A stretch of 64,000 nucleotides of DNA from an uncultured Acholeplasmatales bacterium (GCA_944324805.1 CALUXS010000002.1:160554-224553), one strand, 5' to 3'. Counted from the first letter of the stretch, positions 1-8,736 are shown. Numbers and translations: made by a program. Notes: generated by a model from the letters alone, not told the origin.

Positions 1-1
1 T

Positions 2-271
2 ATGAAGGAACCTGGAATTTGGTATCAAGATAAAAATGTAGTATGCGCTGACTTTTCTTTCGTAAAGAATTCTAATATTGATGGGTTATACATTAGAAAG
101 GATTATTTAGACCAATTTTTAAAGCAAAACAATTACACAATTATTTGGATTTGTTTGGGCGAAAAGACACATTCAAATGGGCACATGGTAGATGGTTTTA
201 ATAAGATTAGTGGTTTAATATATTACAAAGATGCTAAGTTGACTGAAATTGATATTTATGAAAATAATTAG
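2..271 (+). CDS. C-terminal fragment of an unidentified protein (partial at left edge)
   Basis: The frame is open at the left edge, so the first visible ATG is probably internal. What remains is 89 residues ending ...EIDIYENN. Visible features are a run of aromatic residues and a segment reading DGLYIRKDYLDQFLKQNN followed by a β-strand-like IIWICLGEK. This looks like the folded C-terminal end of a larger soluble protein, not a complete small protein. I do not recognise the family. It lies 50 bp upstream of an AbiH gene in the same orientation, so it may be the tail of another defence gene, but that is inference from neighbourhood only. Confidence 0.5.
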   Translation: MKEPGIWYQDKNVVCADFSFVKNSNIDGLYIRKDYLDQFLKQNNYTIIWICLGEKTHSNGHMVDGFNKISGLIYYKDAKLTEIDIYENN

Positions 272-321
272 TAAATGTTTTATGTTATAAAAAGTTTTCC
301 AAATAAGGGTGGCGAAAATTA

Positions 322-1497
322 ATGAATAATTATGGACAATACATTAATGAAGATTTTTATGAAAAAAGTATTAGTTCTTTTGAGCAAAAAGGAATTAAAG
401 TTGTTTTGGGGAATGGATTTGATTTATTTTGTGGACTAAGAACTAGATATTTGCATTTCTTTCTTAGTGAGAAAAGTAGATATTCGAGTATAAGAAAATG
501 GTGTGAATCATTTAAAGATATAGAAGTTTATATTTCAAGAAAAACATCCAATTGGAACTGTTTTGGTCCACAAATAAAGTGTAATGTTAAGTTTAATATT
601 TGGGATTTATATTTTACATTATGTGTAGGTGAAAAAGATTATGATTGGTGTGATATTGAGGATGAAATGCTTAAAACATTTAATAAAGGAGAAAATAAGC
701 TACATTGGAGGAGAGTATTTAGAATTGTTAATAATGATTTAGAATACGATGAAGCAACTAACGAGGAACATATTATAGTTGGTTATATAATTGATAAAAA
801 CTGTGATGTTTCATCGCTTGAAAAATTTTATATGTTTTTACTAGAGGAATTGAAACTTTTTGAAAAACATTTTGGTGAGTATGTAAACAATGAGTATCTA
901 TTAAATCATAATGAATATTTACGGAATGCTTCTATATTCTATTCTCTTTTGAAGACTTTTGATGATGATGTAACTTCGAAGGAAACATTCAATTATACTG
1001 ATAATAGTATTATGAATTTTATTTCGTCAAGTGAATTTTTAAATGATATTAAACACATTAATGGGGATTACAAGAACCCGATTTTCGGTATTGATTCATC
1101 AAAGATTGATGCTGATAGTCCAGAATTTATATTTACAAAAGTTTCTAGAAGAATGATTAATTCAGTTTTAAATAAACTTCCTGTTGAATCTTCATTTGAT
1201 AAAGAATTTAACCATATTGTAGTTTTTGGACATTCGCTAAATGTACATGATTTTAATTATTTTTTTCCAATTTTTGATTATTTGGATATATTGAATATAA
1301 TGAAAAATAGCACTATTACTTTTGTATATTATGTTTATGATAAGAATAAAAAAGAGGAAATTGTAATTAATAATATTAAAATGATTGTTCGATTGATTGA
1401 CGCATATGAGAAATATGCTGGAAAAAATAGAGACAATAGATTAATTGATACATTAACTATAGATGGTAGAATTAAATTTATTGAGATTGATAAATAA
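322..1497 (+). CDS. abiH: AbiH-family abortive infection protein
   Basis: A 391-residue protein. Near residue 28 it has the AbiH hallmark: a hydrophobic strand running into GNGFDLFCGLRTRYLHFF. Further along come INGDYKNPIFGID (about residues 247-259) and FGHSLNVHDFNYF (about 303-315), which match the conserved C-terminal blocks of the family. AbiH proteins stop phage infection by sacrificing the cell; the biochemical mechanism is not established. The N-terminal block resembles a nucleotide-binding strand-loop. The start is preceded by AAGGGTGGCG. The length is normal for the family and no break is seen. It heads a run of plus-strand defence genes; no partner gene is evident. Confidence 0.85.
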   Translation: MNNYGQYINEDFYEKSISSFEQKGIKVVLGNGFDLFCGLRTRYLHFFLSEKSRYSSIRKWCESFKDIEVYISRKTSNWNCFGPQIKCNVKFNIWDLYFTLCVGEKDYDWCDIEDEMLKTFNKGENKLHWRRVFRIVNNDLEYDEATNEEHIIVGYIIDKNCDVSSLEKFYMFLLEELKLFEKHFGEYVNNEYLLNHNEYLRNASIFYSLLKTFDDDVTSKETFNYTDNSIMNFISSSEFLNDIKHINGDYKNPIFGIDSSKIDADSPEFIFTKVSRRMINSVLNKLPVESSFDKEFNHIVVFGHSLNVHDFNYFFPIFDYLDILNIMKNSTITFVYYVYDKNKKEEIVINNIKMIVRLIDAYEKYAGKNRDNRLIDTLTIDGRIKFIEIDK

Positions 1498-1521
1498 GAA
1501 AAGATAAAGGGAGAATATAAA

Positions 1522-1983
1522 ATGTGTTTGATATGCGATAGAATAAAGATGATAGAAGAGGGAACTAATCCCTATTTTGTTAAGGAGCTAAAAACAGGGT
1601 ATGTTGTCATTGGTGATAATCAGCATTTTTATGGTTATACATTGTTCTTGTATAAAAATCATAAATATACAGAATTGTTTCAAATGCCAAAAGAAGAAAG
1701 AGAAATTTTTTTAGACGAGATGACTAAAGTTGCCGAAACTGTATATAATGCTTTTAATGCAGAAAAGATAAATTATGAATAGTTAGGTATGGGAGATGCC
1801 CACTTACATTGGCATATTAATCAAAGGAAATATGGTGATTTAGGTAGTTATGGTAATAAAGGTAGAGGTCCAGTGTGGTGGTATCCGATGGAAAAGATGT
1901 ATAGTAATGAAACATGTCCATCCGAAGAACAGTTAAAAGAACTTAAAGAGAAATTATTAACTGGGTTAAATAAACTAGATTGA
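1522..1983 (+). pseudogene. HIT-family hydrolase interrupted by one in-frame TAG
   Basis: The first 86 codons (MCLICDRIKMIEEG...) end at a TAG at 1780-1782. The same frame then continues LGMGDAHLHWHINQR to a TGA at 1983. Read through, this is one HIT-family protein of about 152 residues. The catalytic histidine triad HLHWH lies after the stop, so the truncated product would be inactive. In relatives the interrupted position is usually Leu (NYELLG...), so a single TTG to TAG change explains it. No frameshift is needed. HIT proteins are nucleotide hydrolases or transferases of AP4A/adenylate type. TAG ends other genes in this window, so recoding is unlikely; suppression or a sequencing error cannot be excluded. 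Confidence 0.8.
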
Positions 1984-2002
1984 TATTAAGTATATTAAAT
2001 AT

Positions 2003-2250
2003 AATTTACGAATAAAATGATATTTTAAAAAAATGTATGACAGTATCATAGAACAACTTATTGATTTAGTATTAATTGTAATTTGGATATGTGTTCAATA
2101 GTTCGCAGCTTTTAAAAATATTGTGAAAAAGTGGCTAAATAGAAAAAAGCGTTATGCTTGAAATTTTGAATACGATTCTTATATTTCTTTATATAATGTA
2201 CAAATGTGCTAAGCTTATATATTTAAACAGATATATTTTATTCGTAATTT
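2003..2250 (+). other. Leader of the RT gene bounded by a long-range inverted repeat
   Basis: The 300 bp between the HIT relic and the reverse transcriptase gene lack a plausible ORF. They are framed by complementary arms: TACGAATAAAAT at 2007-2018 and ATTTTATTCGTA at 2235-2246, with further partial pairing on both sides. The enclosed ~216 nt contain a small hairpin (AAGC-GTTAT-GCTT) and other short complementarities. The arms could close a structured RNA ending just before the RT ribosome site. Several defence RTs use an adjacent noncoding RNA, but none is known to me for the nitrilase-fused type, so the RNA interpretation is inference. Confidence 0.35.
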
Positions 2251-2281
2251 AACAATAGTGAAAAAAGGGGAGTTTAGAATA

Positions 2282-4921
2282 GTGATAGAAATAAATGAGG
2301 ATAACCTAAAATGGGCGTTTAAGAAGTTGAAGACATATGCATATTACAGTAATAGTTCAAATTACTTGTACGACAAAATTTTGGAGATTGAACATGAGTA
2401 TGAAGAAGACCCAAATATATTTAAAGAATATTCTAACGCGTTAATAGAAATAGCAAAGAAAGAATTTAATTTATTAAGTGAATATAAATTAGAATATAAA
2501 GTATATCCTAAAAAAAATAAGATAAGAATTGGTGAATCTGGTGATGTGTCTATAGATGAAGTAAATATATTTGTTGATATGCCTATGATGTTCTTCTTGA
2601 ATGATATTCTATTTACACTAGAATTGTTTAATATTAGTAAAGAGAATAGTAACACTAGTAATTACTTTGGTAATAAATTTGATGAACATCTGGATAGTAA
2701 TAATTTAATTAACAATAAATTACTATTTGAAAATTACACCAAGCAGTACAAGAAATGGAAAGATAAAATTATTGATTCTGTTAAAGACGATTGTGAATTG
2801 AAGAATATGACATTGGTAAAGTTAGACTTTAAAAGATGCTTTTATAATGTTCAATTCGATATTAATGAACTAATTGATAAATACGGGATTGATGATTCTA
2901 TTCCATGTGTTAAAATTAGTAAACATTTATATAGACGATTATCTAAAATGTATTTTGATTTAATAGGTAAAGAAAGGAATAAGAATCAGGTTTTATTACC
3001 AGTGGGACTTTTCTCTTCTAATGTATTACAAAATATATTATTTAGTGATTTTGATAAAAAAATTAACGATTCCAATGAAGTTGTTGCCTTTTCAAGATAT
3101 GTTGACGATATGCTTATCCTTGTAAAAGGAAAGTTGTTAAAAGAAAATATATGTGATAAAATACCTGGTTTGACACTTGAAAATGAACATTACTTTATGA
3201 ATGTTCATAATTCTTTAATAAAACAAGCGCTTCCGCTTAATATGAGTAAAATCGAGGTAAACTCCGCAAATAATGCGATGAGTGTTAGAAAAAATGTTAG
3301 AAGAATTACATCCCCATCATTTGTTGATATGGAAGAATATTTAGAGGGTGAAATATTTGATGATGACCATACAAGTTTAAAGAAAATAATAAAGACAGTA
3401 AAAGAATTTGTAAACAAAGAAGCCAATGGTAATAAAGAATTTCTAGTATATATAAATAAATTGAGGGATTATGAAATAATAAATGCTTTTTCTATATGGA
3501 AACTAATAATAGGAAAGTTAAATATTAATGAAAGAGTAAATTTTATAAAAAGGGTCGACAATATTATTTCCAAATTAAAAATAAGCGATCAATTTTTTAG
3601 AGAAAATTTAATACAAAGTACTCAAAAAACATTGGAAAATGAGATAAATATCATCAAAGAGTTGCTCACTAATAATAAATTTATGATGCTAGAAATATCT
3701 CAAATGGAAATATATGAGTATATAAATGACATTGTTTATAAAAAAAATCATTATGAATTTTTTCCAATAAATGTAAGTATTGAAGATGTATTTTTTTATG
3801 TGTCTATTAATTATTCTAATTTGGAAAATTATATTCAACATGTAACTGATATATATAAAGATGTAAATGGATTTGCTTTTAATGATGATTTAGATTTGAA
3901 AAACTTAAAAATTGAAAAACAAACAGTCTACACTGATAGTTCTTTATCATCAATATATTTTATCTCAAAAACAGAGGGTGAGTTAAGTACATCGGCGAAA
4001 ATACTATTCAATGAATTAAGTAATATTGAAAAAAAATATGACATTAAATCATATGTATCGATTTCAAGTATAATGATGCCTGAAAAAGAAATAAAGGAGA
4101 CAGATATTCAGTGTATTTATCCTTCGACATATGATACAAATGAAATCATGAAATTAATTGTTGAGGCAAAGAGAAATAATGCCAAATATATTATCTTTCC
4201 GGAGTTTTGCATTCCATATACTAAAATATGTAAAATTGTTAAATTTTGTAAAAAAAATAAGATATCTTTGATTTCTGGGTTAACACACTATATTGACAAT
4301 AATAAAGCAATAAATTTTACTGCAATATATGATCATCATACGGGAATATTTTTATTAAAAAGAAAAAATTATTACCCATATGATGAATTAGCTACATTGT
4401 CATTTAAAGGTATAAGTCCTTCGATTGTACAACCCTATTATATAGTAGTAAAAAATGAGCATATAAAGTATAGTACTATGACATGTTTTGAAGCTACTAA
4501 TATAATGGATAGAGCACTGTTAAAAGATAAGATTAATTTATTGTTTATGCCAGTATATAATAAAGATACCAATTATTTTTCATCTATTATTTCTTCTACA
4601 TCTAGAGATTTATCTGCCTTTATTGCTCAATCAAATAACTCTGAATATGGAGATTCAAGAATAACAGCCCCATGTGATACAATCCATAAAGAAATTGTAC
4701 AGGTAAAAGGCGGTATAAATAATTATGTAGTTGTTGGTGAATTGGATTTTGAAGGTATGTTTAACAAACATAAAGAGATGGATGAATTTCTGGATGAAAT
4801 AAAAAACTTTAAACATAATGAGATTTCATACAAAAATAAAAATGAAGAATTGAAGAGAAATAGGTTTAAACCACTTTCTGCAGGAACAGATTTTTCACAT
4901 AGAAATAAAAATGGTTTATAA
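2282..4921 (+). CDS. drt1: Type 1 defence-associated reverse transcriptase (RT-nitrilase fusion, UG1/DRT1)
   Basis: An 879-residue two-domain protein. The N-terminal half is a reverse transcriptase: LVKLDFKRCFYNVQ (about residues 178-191), LPVGLFSSNVLQNILFSDFD, and the catalytic YVDDM at about 273-277. The C-terminal ~270 residues are a nitrilase/CN-hydrolase fold with a complete triad: Glu in IIFPEF (about 641), Lys in RKNYYP (about 695) and Cys in MTCFE (about 735). This architecture defines the UG1/DRT1 antiphage RTs, which act by an incompletely known mechanism. A GTG at 2258 is also in frame, but AAAAGGGGAG at about 2263-2272 sits 9 nt before the GTG at 2282, so 2282 is preferred. Two further defence-like genes follow on the same strand. 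Confidence 0.88.
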   Translation: MIEINEDNLKWAFKKLKTYAYYSNSSNYLYDKILEIEHEYEEDPNIFKEYSNALIEIAKKEFNLLSEYKLEYKVYPKKNKIRIGESGDVSIDEVNIFVDMPMMFFLNDILFTLELFNISKENSNTSNYFGNKFDEHLDSNNLINNKLLFENYTKQYKKWKDKIIDSVKDDCELKNMTLVKLDFKRCFYNVQFDINELIDKYGIDDSIPCVKISKHLYRRLSKMYFDLIGKERNKNQVLLPVGLFSSNVLQNILFSDFDKKINDSNEVVAFSRYVDDMLILVKGKLLKENICDKIPGLTLENEHYFMNVHNSLIKQALPLNMSKIEVNSANNAMSVRKNVRRITSPSFVDMEEYLEGEIFDDDHTSLKKIIKTVKEFVNKEANGNKEFLVYINKLRDYEIINAFSIWKLIIGKLNINERVNFIKRVDNIISKLKISDQFFRENLIQSTQKTLENEINIIKELLTNNKFMMLEISQMEIYEYINDIVYKKNHYEFFPINVSIEDVFFYVSINYSNLENYIQHVTDIYKDVNGFAFNDDLDLKNLKIEKQTVYTDSSLSSIYFISKTEGELSTSAKILFNELSNIEKKYDIKSYVSISSIMMPEKEIKETDIQCIYPSTYDTNEIMKLIVEAKRNNAKYIIFPEFCIPYTKICKIVKFCKKNKISLISGLTHYIDNNKAINFTAIYDHHTGIFLLKRKNYYPYDELATLSFKGISPSIVQPYYIVVKNEHIKYSTMTCFEATNIMDRALLKDKINLLFMPVYNKDTNYFSSIISSTSRDLSAFIAQSNNSEYGDSRITAPCDTIHKEIVQVKGGINNYVVVGELDFEGMFNKHKEMDEFLDEIKNFKHNEISYKNKNEELKRNRFKPLSAGTDFSHRNKNGL

Positions 4922-5017
4922 GTATTGTATGTATTTAAATGGAATGAAAACAAAAATATATAATAAAATTACTATGAGTTTTGTTCATATAATTTAAAGT
5001 AAAGAAAGGATGATTTT

Positions 5018-5782
5018 ATGTTTACATCATATTTATCTAGCGAATATTTAGAAATTCTAAAAAAGTTTAGTACTAAACGATATTTTGGTCTTGTTGCTAT
5101 TTCCCATATTTTAAAGAAGCCAGAGTTGAAAAATGAGGAAATAAAAGCTTTTTATAAGGAACACGCACTGGTTTCTAAAAATAAAATTATTTCGGAAAAT
5201 TATATTGATGTTAATAAAGATGAACATCCAATTATTTGTGGCGGAGTTACAGAATATTTAACAAAAATTAGGTTGGCAAGAAGAATGAATATAGGATTAG
5301 AAGAACTAAGATTTTTCGATGATATTAAAAAGAAAAAATATTTAAAAATGAGTGATGAGGAATTAGCTTTTGCACTTTATGAACCAGATGTTTTTTTTAG
5401 AAGTGGCATGAAGTATACCCAAGAAATTTTAGACCATAAGGCTTTGATAATAAGCAAAGCTAAGATATTATCGGATGTTTCTATTAACTTAATCGATAAA
5501 GAATTCCCGATAATAAATTCCATTGATTTTCACCCAGAAGGTCATGTTATGTATAATGGTAGAGTTGCAGTTAATGGTGATTCTGATTTACTAATCAACA
5601 ATTGTTTAATTGATTTTAAAACAAAGAAAGAATCATCCATATCTTTGGATGATAGAGCCCAATTATTTGCATATACTATAAATAAATACATGAGAGATGG
5701 ACAGGAATATGATAAGGTATATGTCTTGAATCCTAGACATTATTACATTTGCGAATTAATAAATGAAAGTAGAGAGAAATAA
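5018..5782 (+). CDS. PD-(D/E)XK nuclease of RecB/Cas4-like type
   Basis: A 254-residue protein. The C-terminal third carries a nuclease signature: GDSDLL (about residues 187-192), then LIDFKTK (about 197-203, the D-x-K motif), then a QxxxY motif in RAQLFAYTINKY (about 216-227). That order is typical of RecB, AddB and Cas4-like exonuclease domains. The N-terminal part is helical and unrecognised. The ATG follows AAGAAAGG. The gene starts 97 bp after the RT-nitrilase gene on the same strand, with no obvious terminator between, so it may be co-expressed with it. Canonical DRT1 is reported as a single-gene system, so a functional link is inference. Confidence 0.6.
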   Translation: MFTSYLSSEYLEILKKFSTKRYFGLVAISHILKKPELKNEEIKAFYKEHALVSKNKIISENYIDVNKDEHPIICGGVTEYLTKIRLARRMNIGLEELRFFDDIKKKKYLKMSDEELAFALYEPDVFFRSGMKYTQEILDHKALIISKAKILSDVSINLIDKEFPIINSIDFHPEGHVMYNGRVAVNGDSDLLINNCLIDFKTKKESSISLDDRAQLFAYTINKYMRDGQEYDKVYVLNPRHYYICELINESREK

Positions 5783-5938
5783 TTAGCATTTTCTACTGTT
5801 TACAATAATGTTCTTATGTTAAGCATCAAATGTGTCTCTTGCTTTGTATTATAATATGACTATCGATAGTGTTTTGAGTTATTTATAAAATGAAATGATT
5901 GCAAAGTTTCAATGCGAGATGGAGTAGTGGTGATATTA

Positions 5939-6463
5939 ATGATAAAAAAAGAAAAATATTTGTATTGGCTGAATTTGGAAAATCCTAATTTTGACATAGA
6001 AGTTGTTTTTCGAGAAATGTATTCTAGAATTGGTTTGATTTTTCATACAATACAAATGAATGAATATAATATTGCAAACATATTATCATTAGAAGAATTC
6101 GAAAATGAAAATATAGATATGTTCACTGAGAGTGATATTGAACGTATTAGAAAAAATATAGATACAAAATTTTATGAACTTTCTGAACTCACCTTTGGTA
6201 AATTAAAAAAACAGGTTGAGAAATCAAAATATCTTGCTGATGTCGATATGGCAGCACTAGAAAAAATTGTTGAGTATAGAAACTATTTGGCTCATAGATG
6301 TTTTAAAGAAAAATTATTGAATAATGAATTAAAATCAATAGAAGATGCAGATAAATTTGTGGATGAATTAAATGAGTTTGAAGTTATGGTTAAAGATTTT
6401 AATGAATGGCTTCTTGATATATTCGAAAAAAACAAAATAAAACGAATATGGGTAATGAAATAG
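5939..6463 (+). CDS. HEPN-like protein with an Rx4H motif
   Basis: A predicted all-helical protein of 174 residues. The HEPN signature R-x4-H appears as YRNYLAHR at about residues 119-126, in a helix context typical of HEPN ribonucleases and MntA/HepT-like toxins. An ATG at 5912 is in frame, but GGTGAT lies immediately before the ATG at 5939, which gives MIKKEKYLYW as the better start. It follows the nuclease gene by about 150 bp on the same strand, within the same defence cluster. No nucleotidyltransferase partner is adjacent. If the motif is catalytic the protein would cut RNA; the isolated motif supports this only moderately. Confidence 0.5.
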   Translation: MIKKEKYLYWLNLENPNFDIEVVFREMYSRIGLIFHTIQMNEYNIANILSLEEFENENIDMFTESDIERIRKNIDTKFYELSELTFGKLKKQVEKSKYLADVDMAALEKIVEYRNYLAHRCFKEKLLNNELKSIEDADKFVDELNEFEVMVKDFNEWLLDIFEKNKIKRIWVMK

Positions 6464-6773
6464 AGTTTAATTAACTTATAAAATTAATGTCATTATATAT
6501 TGATGCGAAGTTGCAATTTAATTATAAAACTGGAAAGTTTACAAAAAGTTTTCAAAATAAATGTTGGATTAAGTGTTTTTTTACTAAATGCACGTTTTAA
6601 TTGAATTTTTAAAGTAGAGCACTTTTAAAGATTTTTAACTGCTTGTCGAGTCTATCACATTACTAGATCTAAAGAAGTGATTTTAAAAGTAAAAAAAACA
6701 GCACCATTACTAGATAATTTCTAGTTTTGGCTCTTTTTTATAGAACGGATATTTTTACCTTAAAAATGATAAC

Positions 6774-6856
6774 ATTGTCCGTGCATACCCCTAAAAATGA
6801 CTAGATAAAGGGCTCAAACCTTGTCCGTGTAAACATATAATGACTAGATGGAATTG
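6774..6856 (+). repeat. Two partial direct repeats of about 49 bp
   Basis: TTGTCCGTG occurs at about 6775 and 6823. Each copy is followed some 15-20 nt later by AATGACTAGAT, so roughly one and a half 49-bp units are present. The surrounding 6464-6900 stretch has no convincing gene. It also contains CATTACTAGAT-like elements that recur in weaker form near 14230. This looks like the decayed end of a mobile or repeat element, or an old duplication. Two copies are too few to call an array. Confidence 0.35.
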
Positions 6857-6883
6857 TGATAAATTTAAGAAAATATTTTTATC

Positions 6884-6908
6884 ATTGAACCGTTTTTTAT
6901 GGTATAAT
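6884..6908 (+). promoter_or_regulatory. Probable promoter of the 6990 gene
   Basis: TATAAT at 6903-6908 has a TTATCA-like -35 element about 18 bp upstream. Transcription would begin near 6915. This rules out the in-frame ATG at 6840 and supports the start at 6990. Confidence 0.45.
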
Positions 6909-6989
6909 CGTAGCGATATAAACCATTATTTTCATAGTGTAATAATAATTACAATATATAAAACAAAATACTTTGAGGAGTCGTATTTT

Positions 6990-7349
6990 ATGAATCTATT
7001 TATCGGAGAAAAAATTGTTGCCAAAACGAACGCCGAATTTTTGAATTTGCTCTTTGGAACAAATTATAAACAATATATGCGTTCTATATATAATCTTTCT
7101 AATGATAGTGTTGTGTGGATGATTAGAATAGATTCAACTGAACGTTCTGGATTTAAAAATTATTTTGAAGATGATTATATTGTTGAATATTCTGATAAGA
7201 ATCCAACAAGGTCTTATAAATTGTATAGACATGTTTTTCAAATTGTTGAAGAAGATAAAAAACGTAAATATGTATATTTAGGTAAATATAAATTTTGTAG
7301 TGAAAAAAGCACTACGAATCGGAGATATTTTAATGGGGAGCTATTGTGA
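6990..7349 (+). CDS. Unknown 119-residue partner of a truncated DUF262 gene
   Basis: The ATG at 6990 follows GAGGAG and lies downstream of the promoter near 6903. The protein (MNLFIGEKIVAKTNAEF...) looks like a small α/β domain; residues 65-110 alternate charged and hydrophobic residues as in β-hairpins (KKRKYVYLGKYKF). I do not recognise it. Its TGA overlaps the GTG of the next gene (GTGA at 7346-7349). That next gene begins as a DUF262 protein, so the two were a translationally coupled unit. By analogy with modification-dependent restriction pairs it could be a recognition or accessory subunit, which is inference. Confidence 0.5.
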   Translation: MNLFIGEKIVAKTNAEFLNLLFGTNYKQYMRSIYNLSNDSVVWMIRIDSTERSGFKNYFEDDYIVEYSDKNPTRSYKLYRHVFQIVEEDKKRKYVYLGKYKFCSEKSTTNRRYFNGELL

Positions 7350-7444
7350 AAGCATATGGAGAAGCTTTTAATTACTTTAATAGAGATAGAACTTTATTGG
7401 AGATTCCATATTTTCAAAGATCATATATATGGGAAGAATATTAG
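7346..7444 (+). pseudogene. N-terminal stub of a DUF262 (GmrSD-type) gene
   Basis: The GTG at 7346 follows GGGGAG and overlaps the previous stop. The 32-residue product ends ...LLEIPYFQRSYIWEEY. The segment IPYFQRSYIW is the diagnostic N-terminal motif of DUF262 proteins, the nuclease/NTPase module of GmrSD-like type IV restriction enzymes, which normally run to about 550-700 residues. A TAG at 7442-7444 and the immediate start of a different gene show that nearly the whole coding sequence has been deleted. The upstream partner gene remains intact. Confidence 0.75.
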
Positions 7445-7471
7445 TTGAAAGAGTGAAATTAGGTGAATAGT

Positions 7472-8264
7472 ATGAATAAAATTGATAAAGTGTTAGATAT
7501 AGTAAATGAAAATAAAGAAATTGTAAAAAATATTGCTGAACCAGCATCAAAAGAAGTTGGTGGAATATTAGGTACTTTTACTGGTTTTTTTAACAATGTA
7601 GTCCTATATCCGTTGAAATGTTTGAATATGACTTTTGAGCAAAAAGCAATTCAATTTGAAAAAAAAGGTACAAGAAAAATATAATTATATTCCAGAGCAA
7701 AATAGAGTCGAATGTCCAGTTAATATTTTAGGACCAACGTTAGAAGGTTTAAAATATAATATTGATGAAGAATATATGCAAGAATTATTTGCTAACTTGT
7801 TAGGTGCAAGTATGGATAAAACTAAACAATCTACTGTCCACCCTAAATATGTGAAAATTATTTCTGAAATGAATGAAATAGATGCAAGAGTATTCTATCA
7901 TTTAACTAATAAGTACATTGGATATGTTAAATCTGGTAAAGTCAATATTACTATTAAAGGAACTGATCAATATTATGTTAATGCTCTTCCTGAATGGATT
8001 ATTGAAGATGATATTCAAGGTATAGATATATTTAGCGTTTCTAAAGCTTTTATAAGGTTATCTAATTGGGGATTATTAGATTTAATGTTTGATAGACATG
8101 CAGGGACGAGTGTTTTAAATAATTTATATCAAAAACAAGAAGTTCAAGATATATTTAATAAATATTTATTAGAGAATTCTAATGTCGAGTTAAAAGGTAC
8201 TGATTGTATTATCAATATAAATGATGAGGGTAAAACATTTGCAAAAATTGTATTTGGAAAATAA
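7472..8264 (+). pseudogene. DUF4393 (Abi-alpha-like) gene with +1 frameshift at an A8 run
   Basis: Two overlapping frames make one DUF4393 protein. The first (from the ATG at 7472, with AGGTGA before it) contains the typical EPASKEVGGILGTFTGFFNNV and runs to a TAA at 7684. The second resumes KVQEKYNYIPEQNRVE, then CPVNILGPTLEGLKY and ELFANLLGASMDKTK, all core family motifs, to 8264. The switch falls on eight A residues near 7659-7666; seven would restore one frame of about 263 residues. DUF4393 proteins are linked to abortive infection and defence loci. The gene may be dead, phase-variable by slippage, or rescued by polymerase slippage; the sequence alone cannot decide. Confidence 0.75.
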
Positions 8265-8395
8265 AGAGGTAACATGTATTTGCAAGAGTAAATAATAAAC
8301 CTAAAGTAAAAAATATAGGTTGTTTTTCACATACGAATGCATTATTATTAAATCATTTATGTTTTGAAAAATTTAAAATGGAGTAATATAAAATT

Positions 8396-8611
8396 ATGAA
8401 AAAAGTAATTAAAATATTTTTATGGATTGTTTTTTTCTTATTTATGATTTCATTTTTAGCAGGTATAGTTATGGAAATTTTACGTTATATTCCTTTTTCT
8501 AAAAATGACACATTTGATTTATTGTGGAATATTTTCTTCTACTCTAGTTATATTCTTGCCATTCCACTTGTGATAGCAATAATTATCACTATAAAAAAGA
8601 GAAATAATTAA
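8396..8611 (+). CDS. Small two-helix membrane protein
   Basis: A 71-residue protein with two hydrophobic helices (about residues 5-27 and 44-66) and a basic tail KKRNN. The start follows GGAGTAATATAAAATT. It comes 131 bp after the DUF4393 gene on the same strand. Small two-TM proteins often accompany abortive-infection genes, but I do not recognise this one and assign no function. The 130 bp before it contain only a five-codon ORF. Confidence 0.45.
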   Translation: MKKVIKIFLWIVFFLFMISFLAGIVMEILRYIPFSKNDTFDLLWNIFFYSSYILAIPLVIAIIITIKKRNN

Positions 8612-8691
8612 AATACTAAAATTAGTTCTATAAAAAATAGATGTAGAGCCATAAAAAGCTTTAAACTAAAAGACGCAAATTTATAAAAAAT

Positions 8692-8736
8692 GGTGTGCTT
8701 TAATCCGGAAAAATCCGAATTGTTTCACACTTTTTT
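8692..8736 (+). terminator. Probable intrinsic terminator
   Basis: GTGTG and CACAC arms, with an interrupted inner stem around TCCGG and CCGAA, are followed by TTTTTTT. The structure closes the 6990-8611 cluster. The 8740-9085 stretch after it is very AT-rich and contains no gene I can support. Confidence 0.45.

Noticed and set aside
1780..1782. TAG recoded as leucine in this organism
   Set aside because: TAG ends other genes in the window (for example at 6461-6463 and 15481-15483), so one nonsense mutation is the simpler explanation.
2258..2281. GTG at 2258 as start of the reverse transcriptase
   Set aside because: The best ribosome site (AAAAGGGGAG) lies downstream of it and fits the GTG at 2282.
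6840..6989. N-terminal extension of the 6990 gene
   Set aside because: A promoter with TATAAT at 6903 lies within it and the GAGGAG site points to the ATG at 6990.
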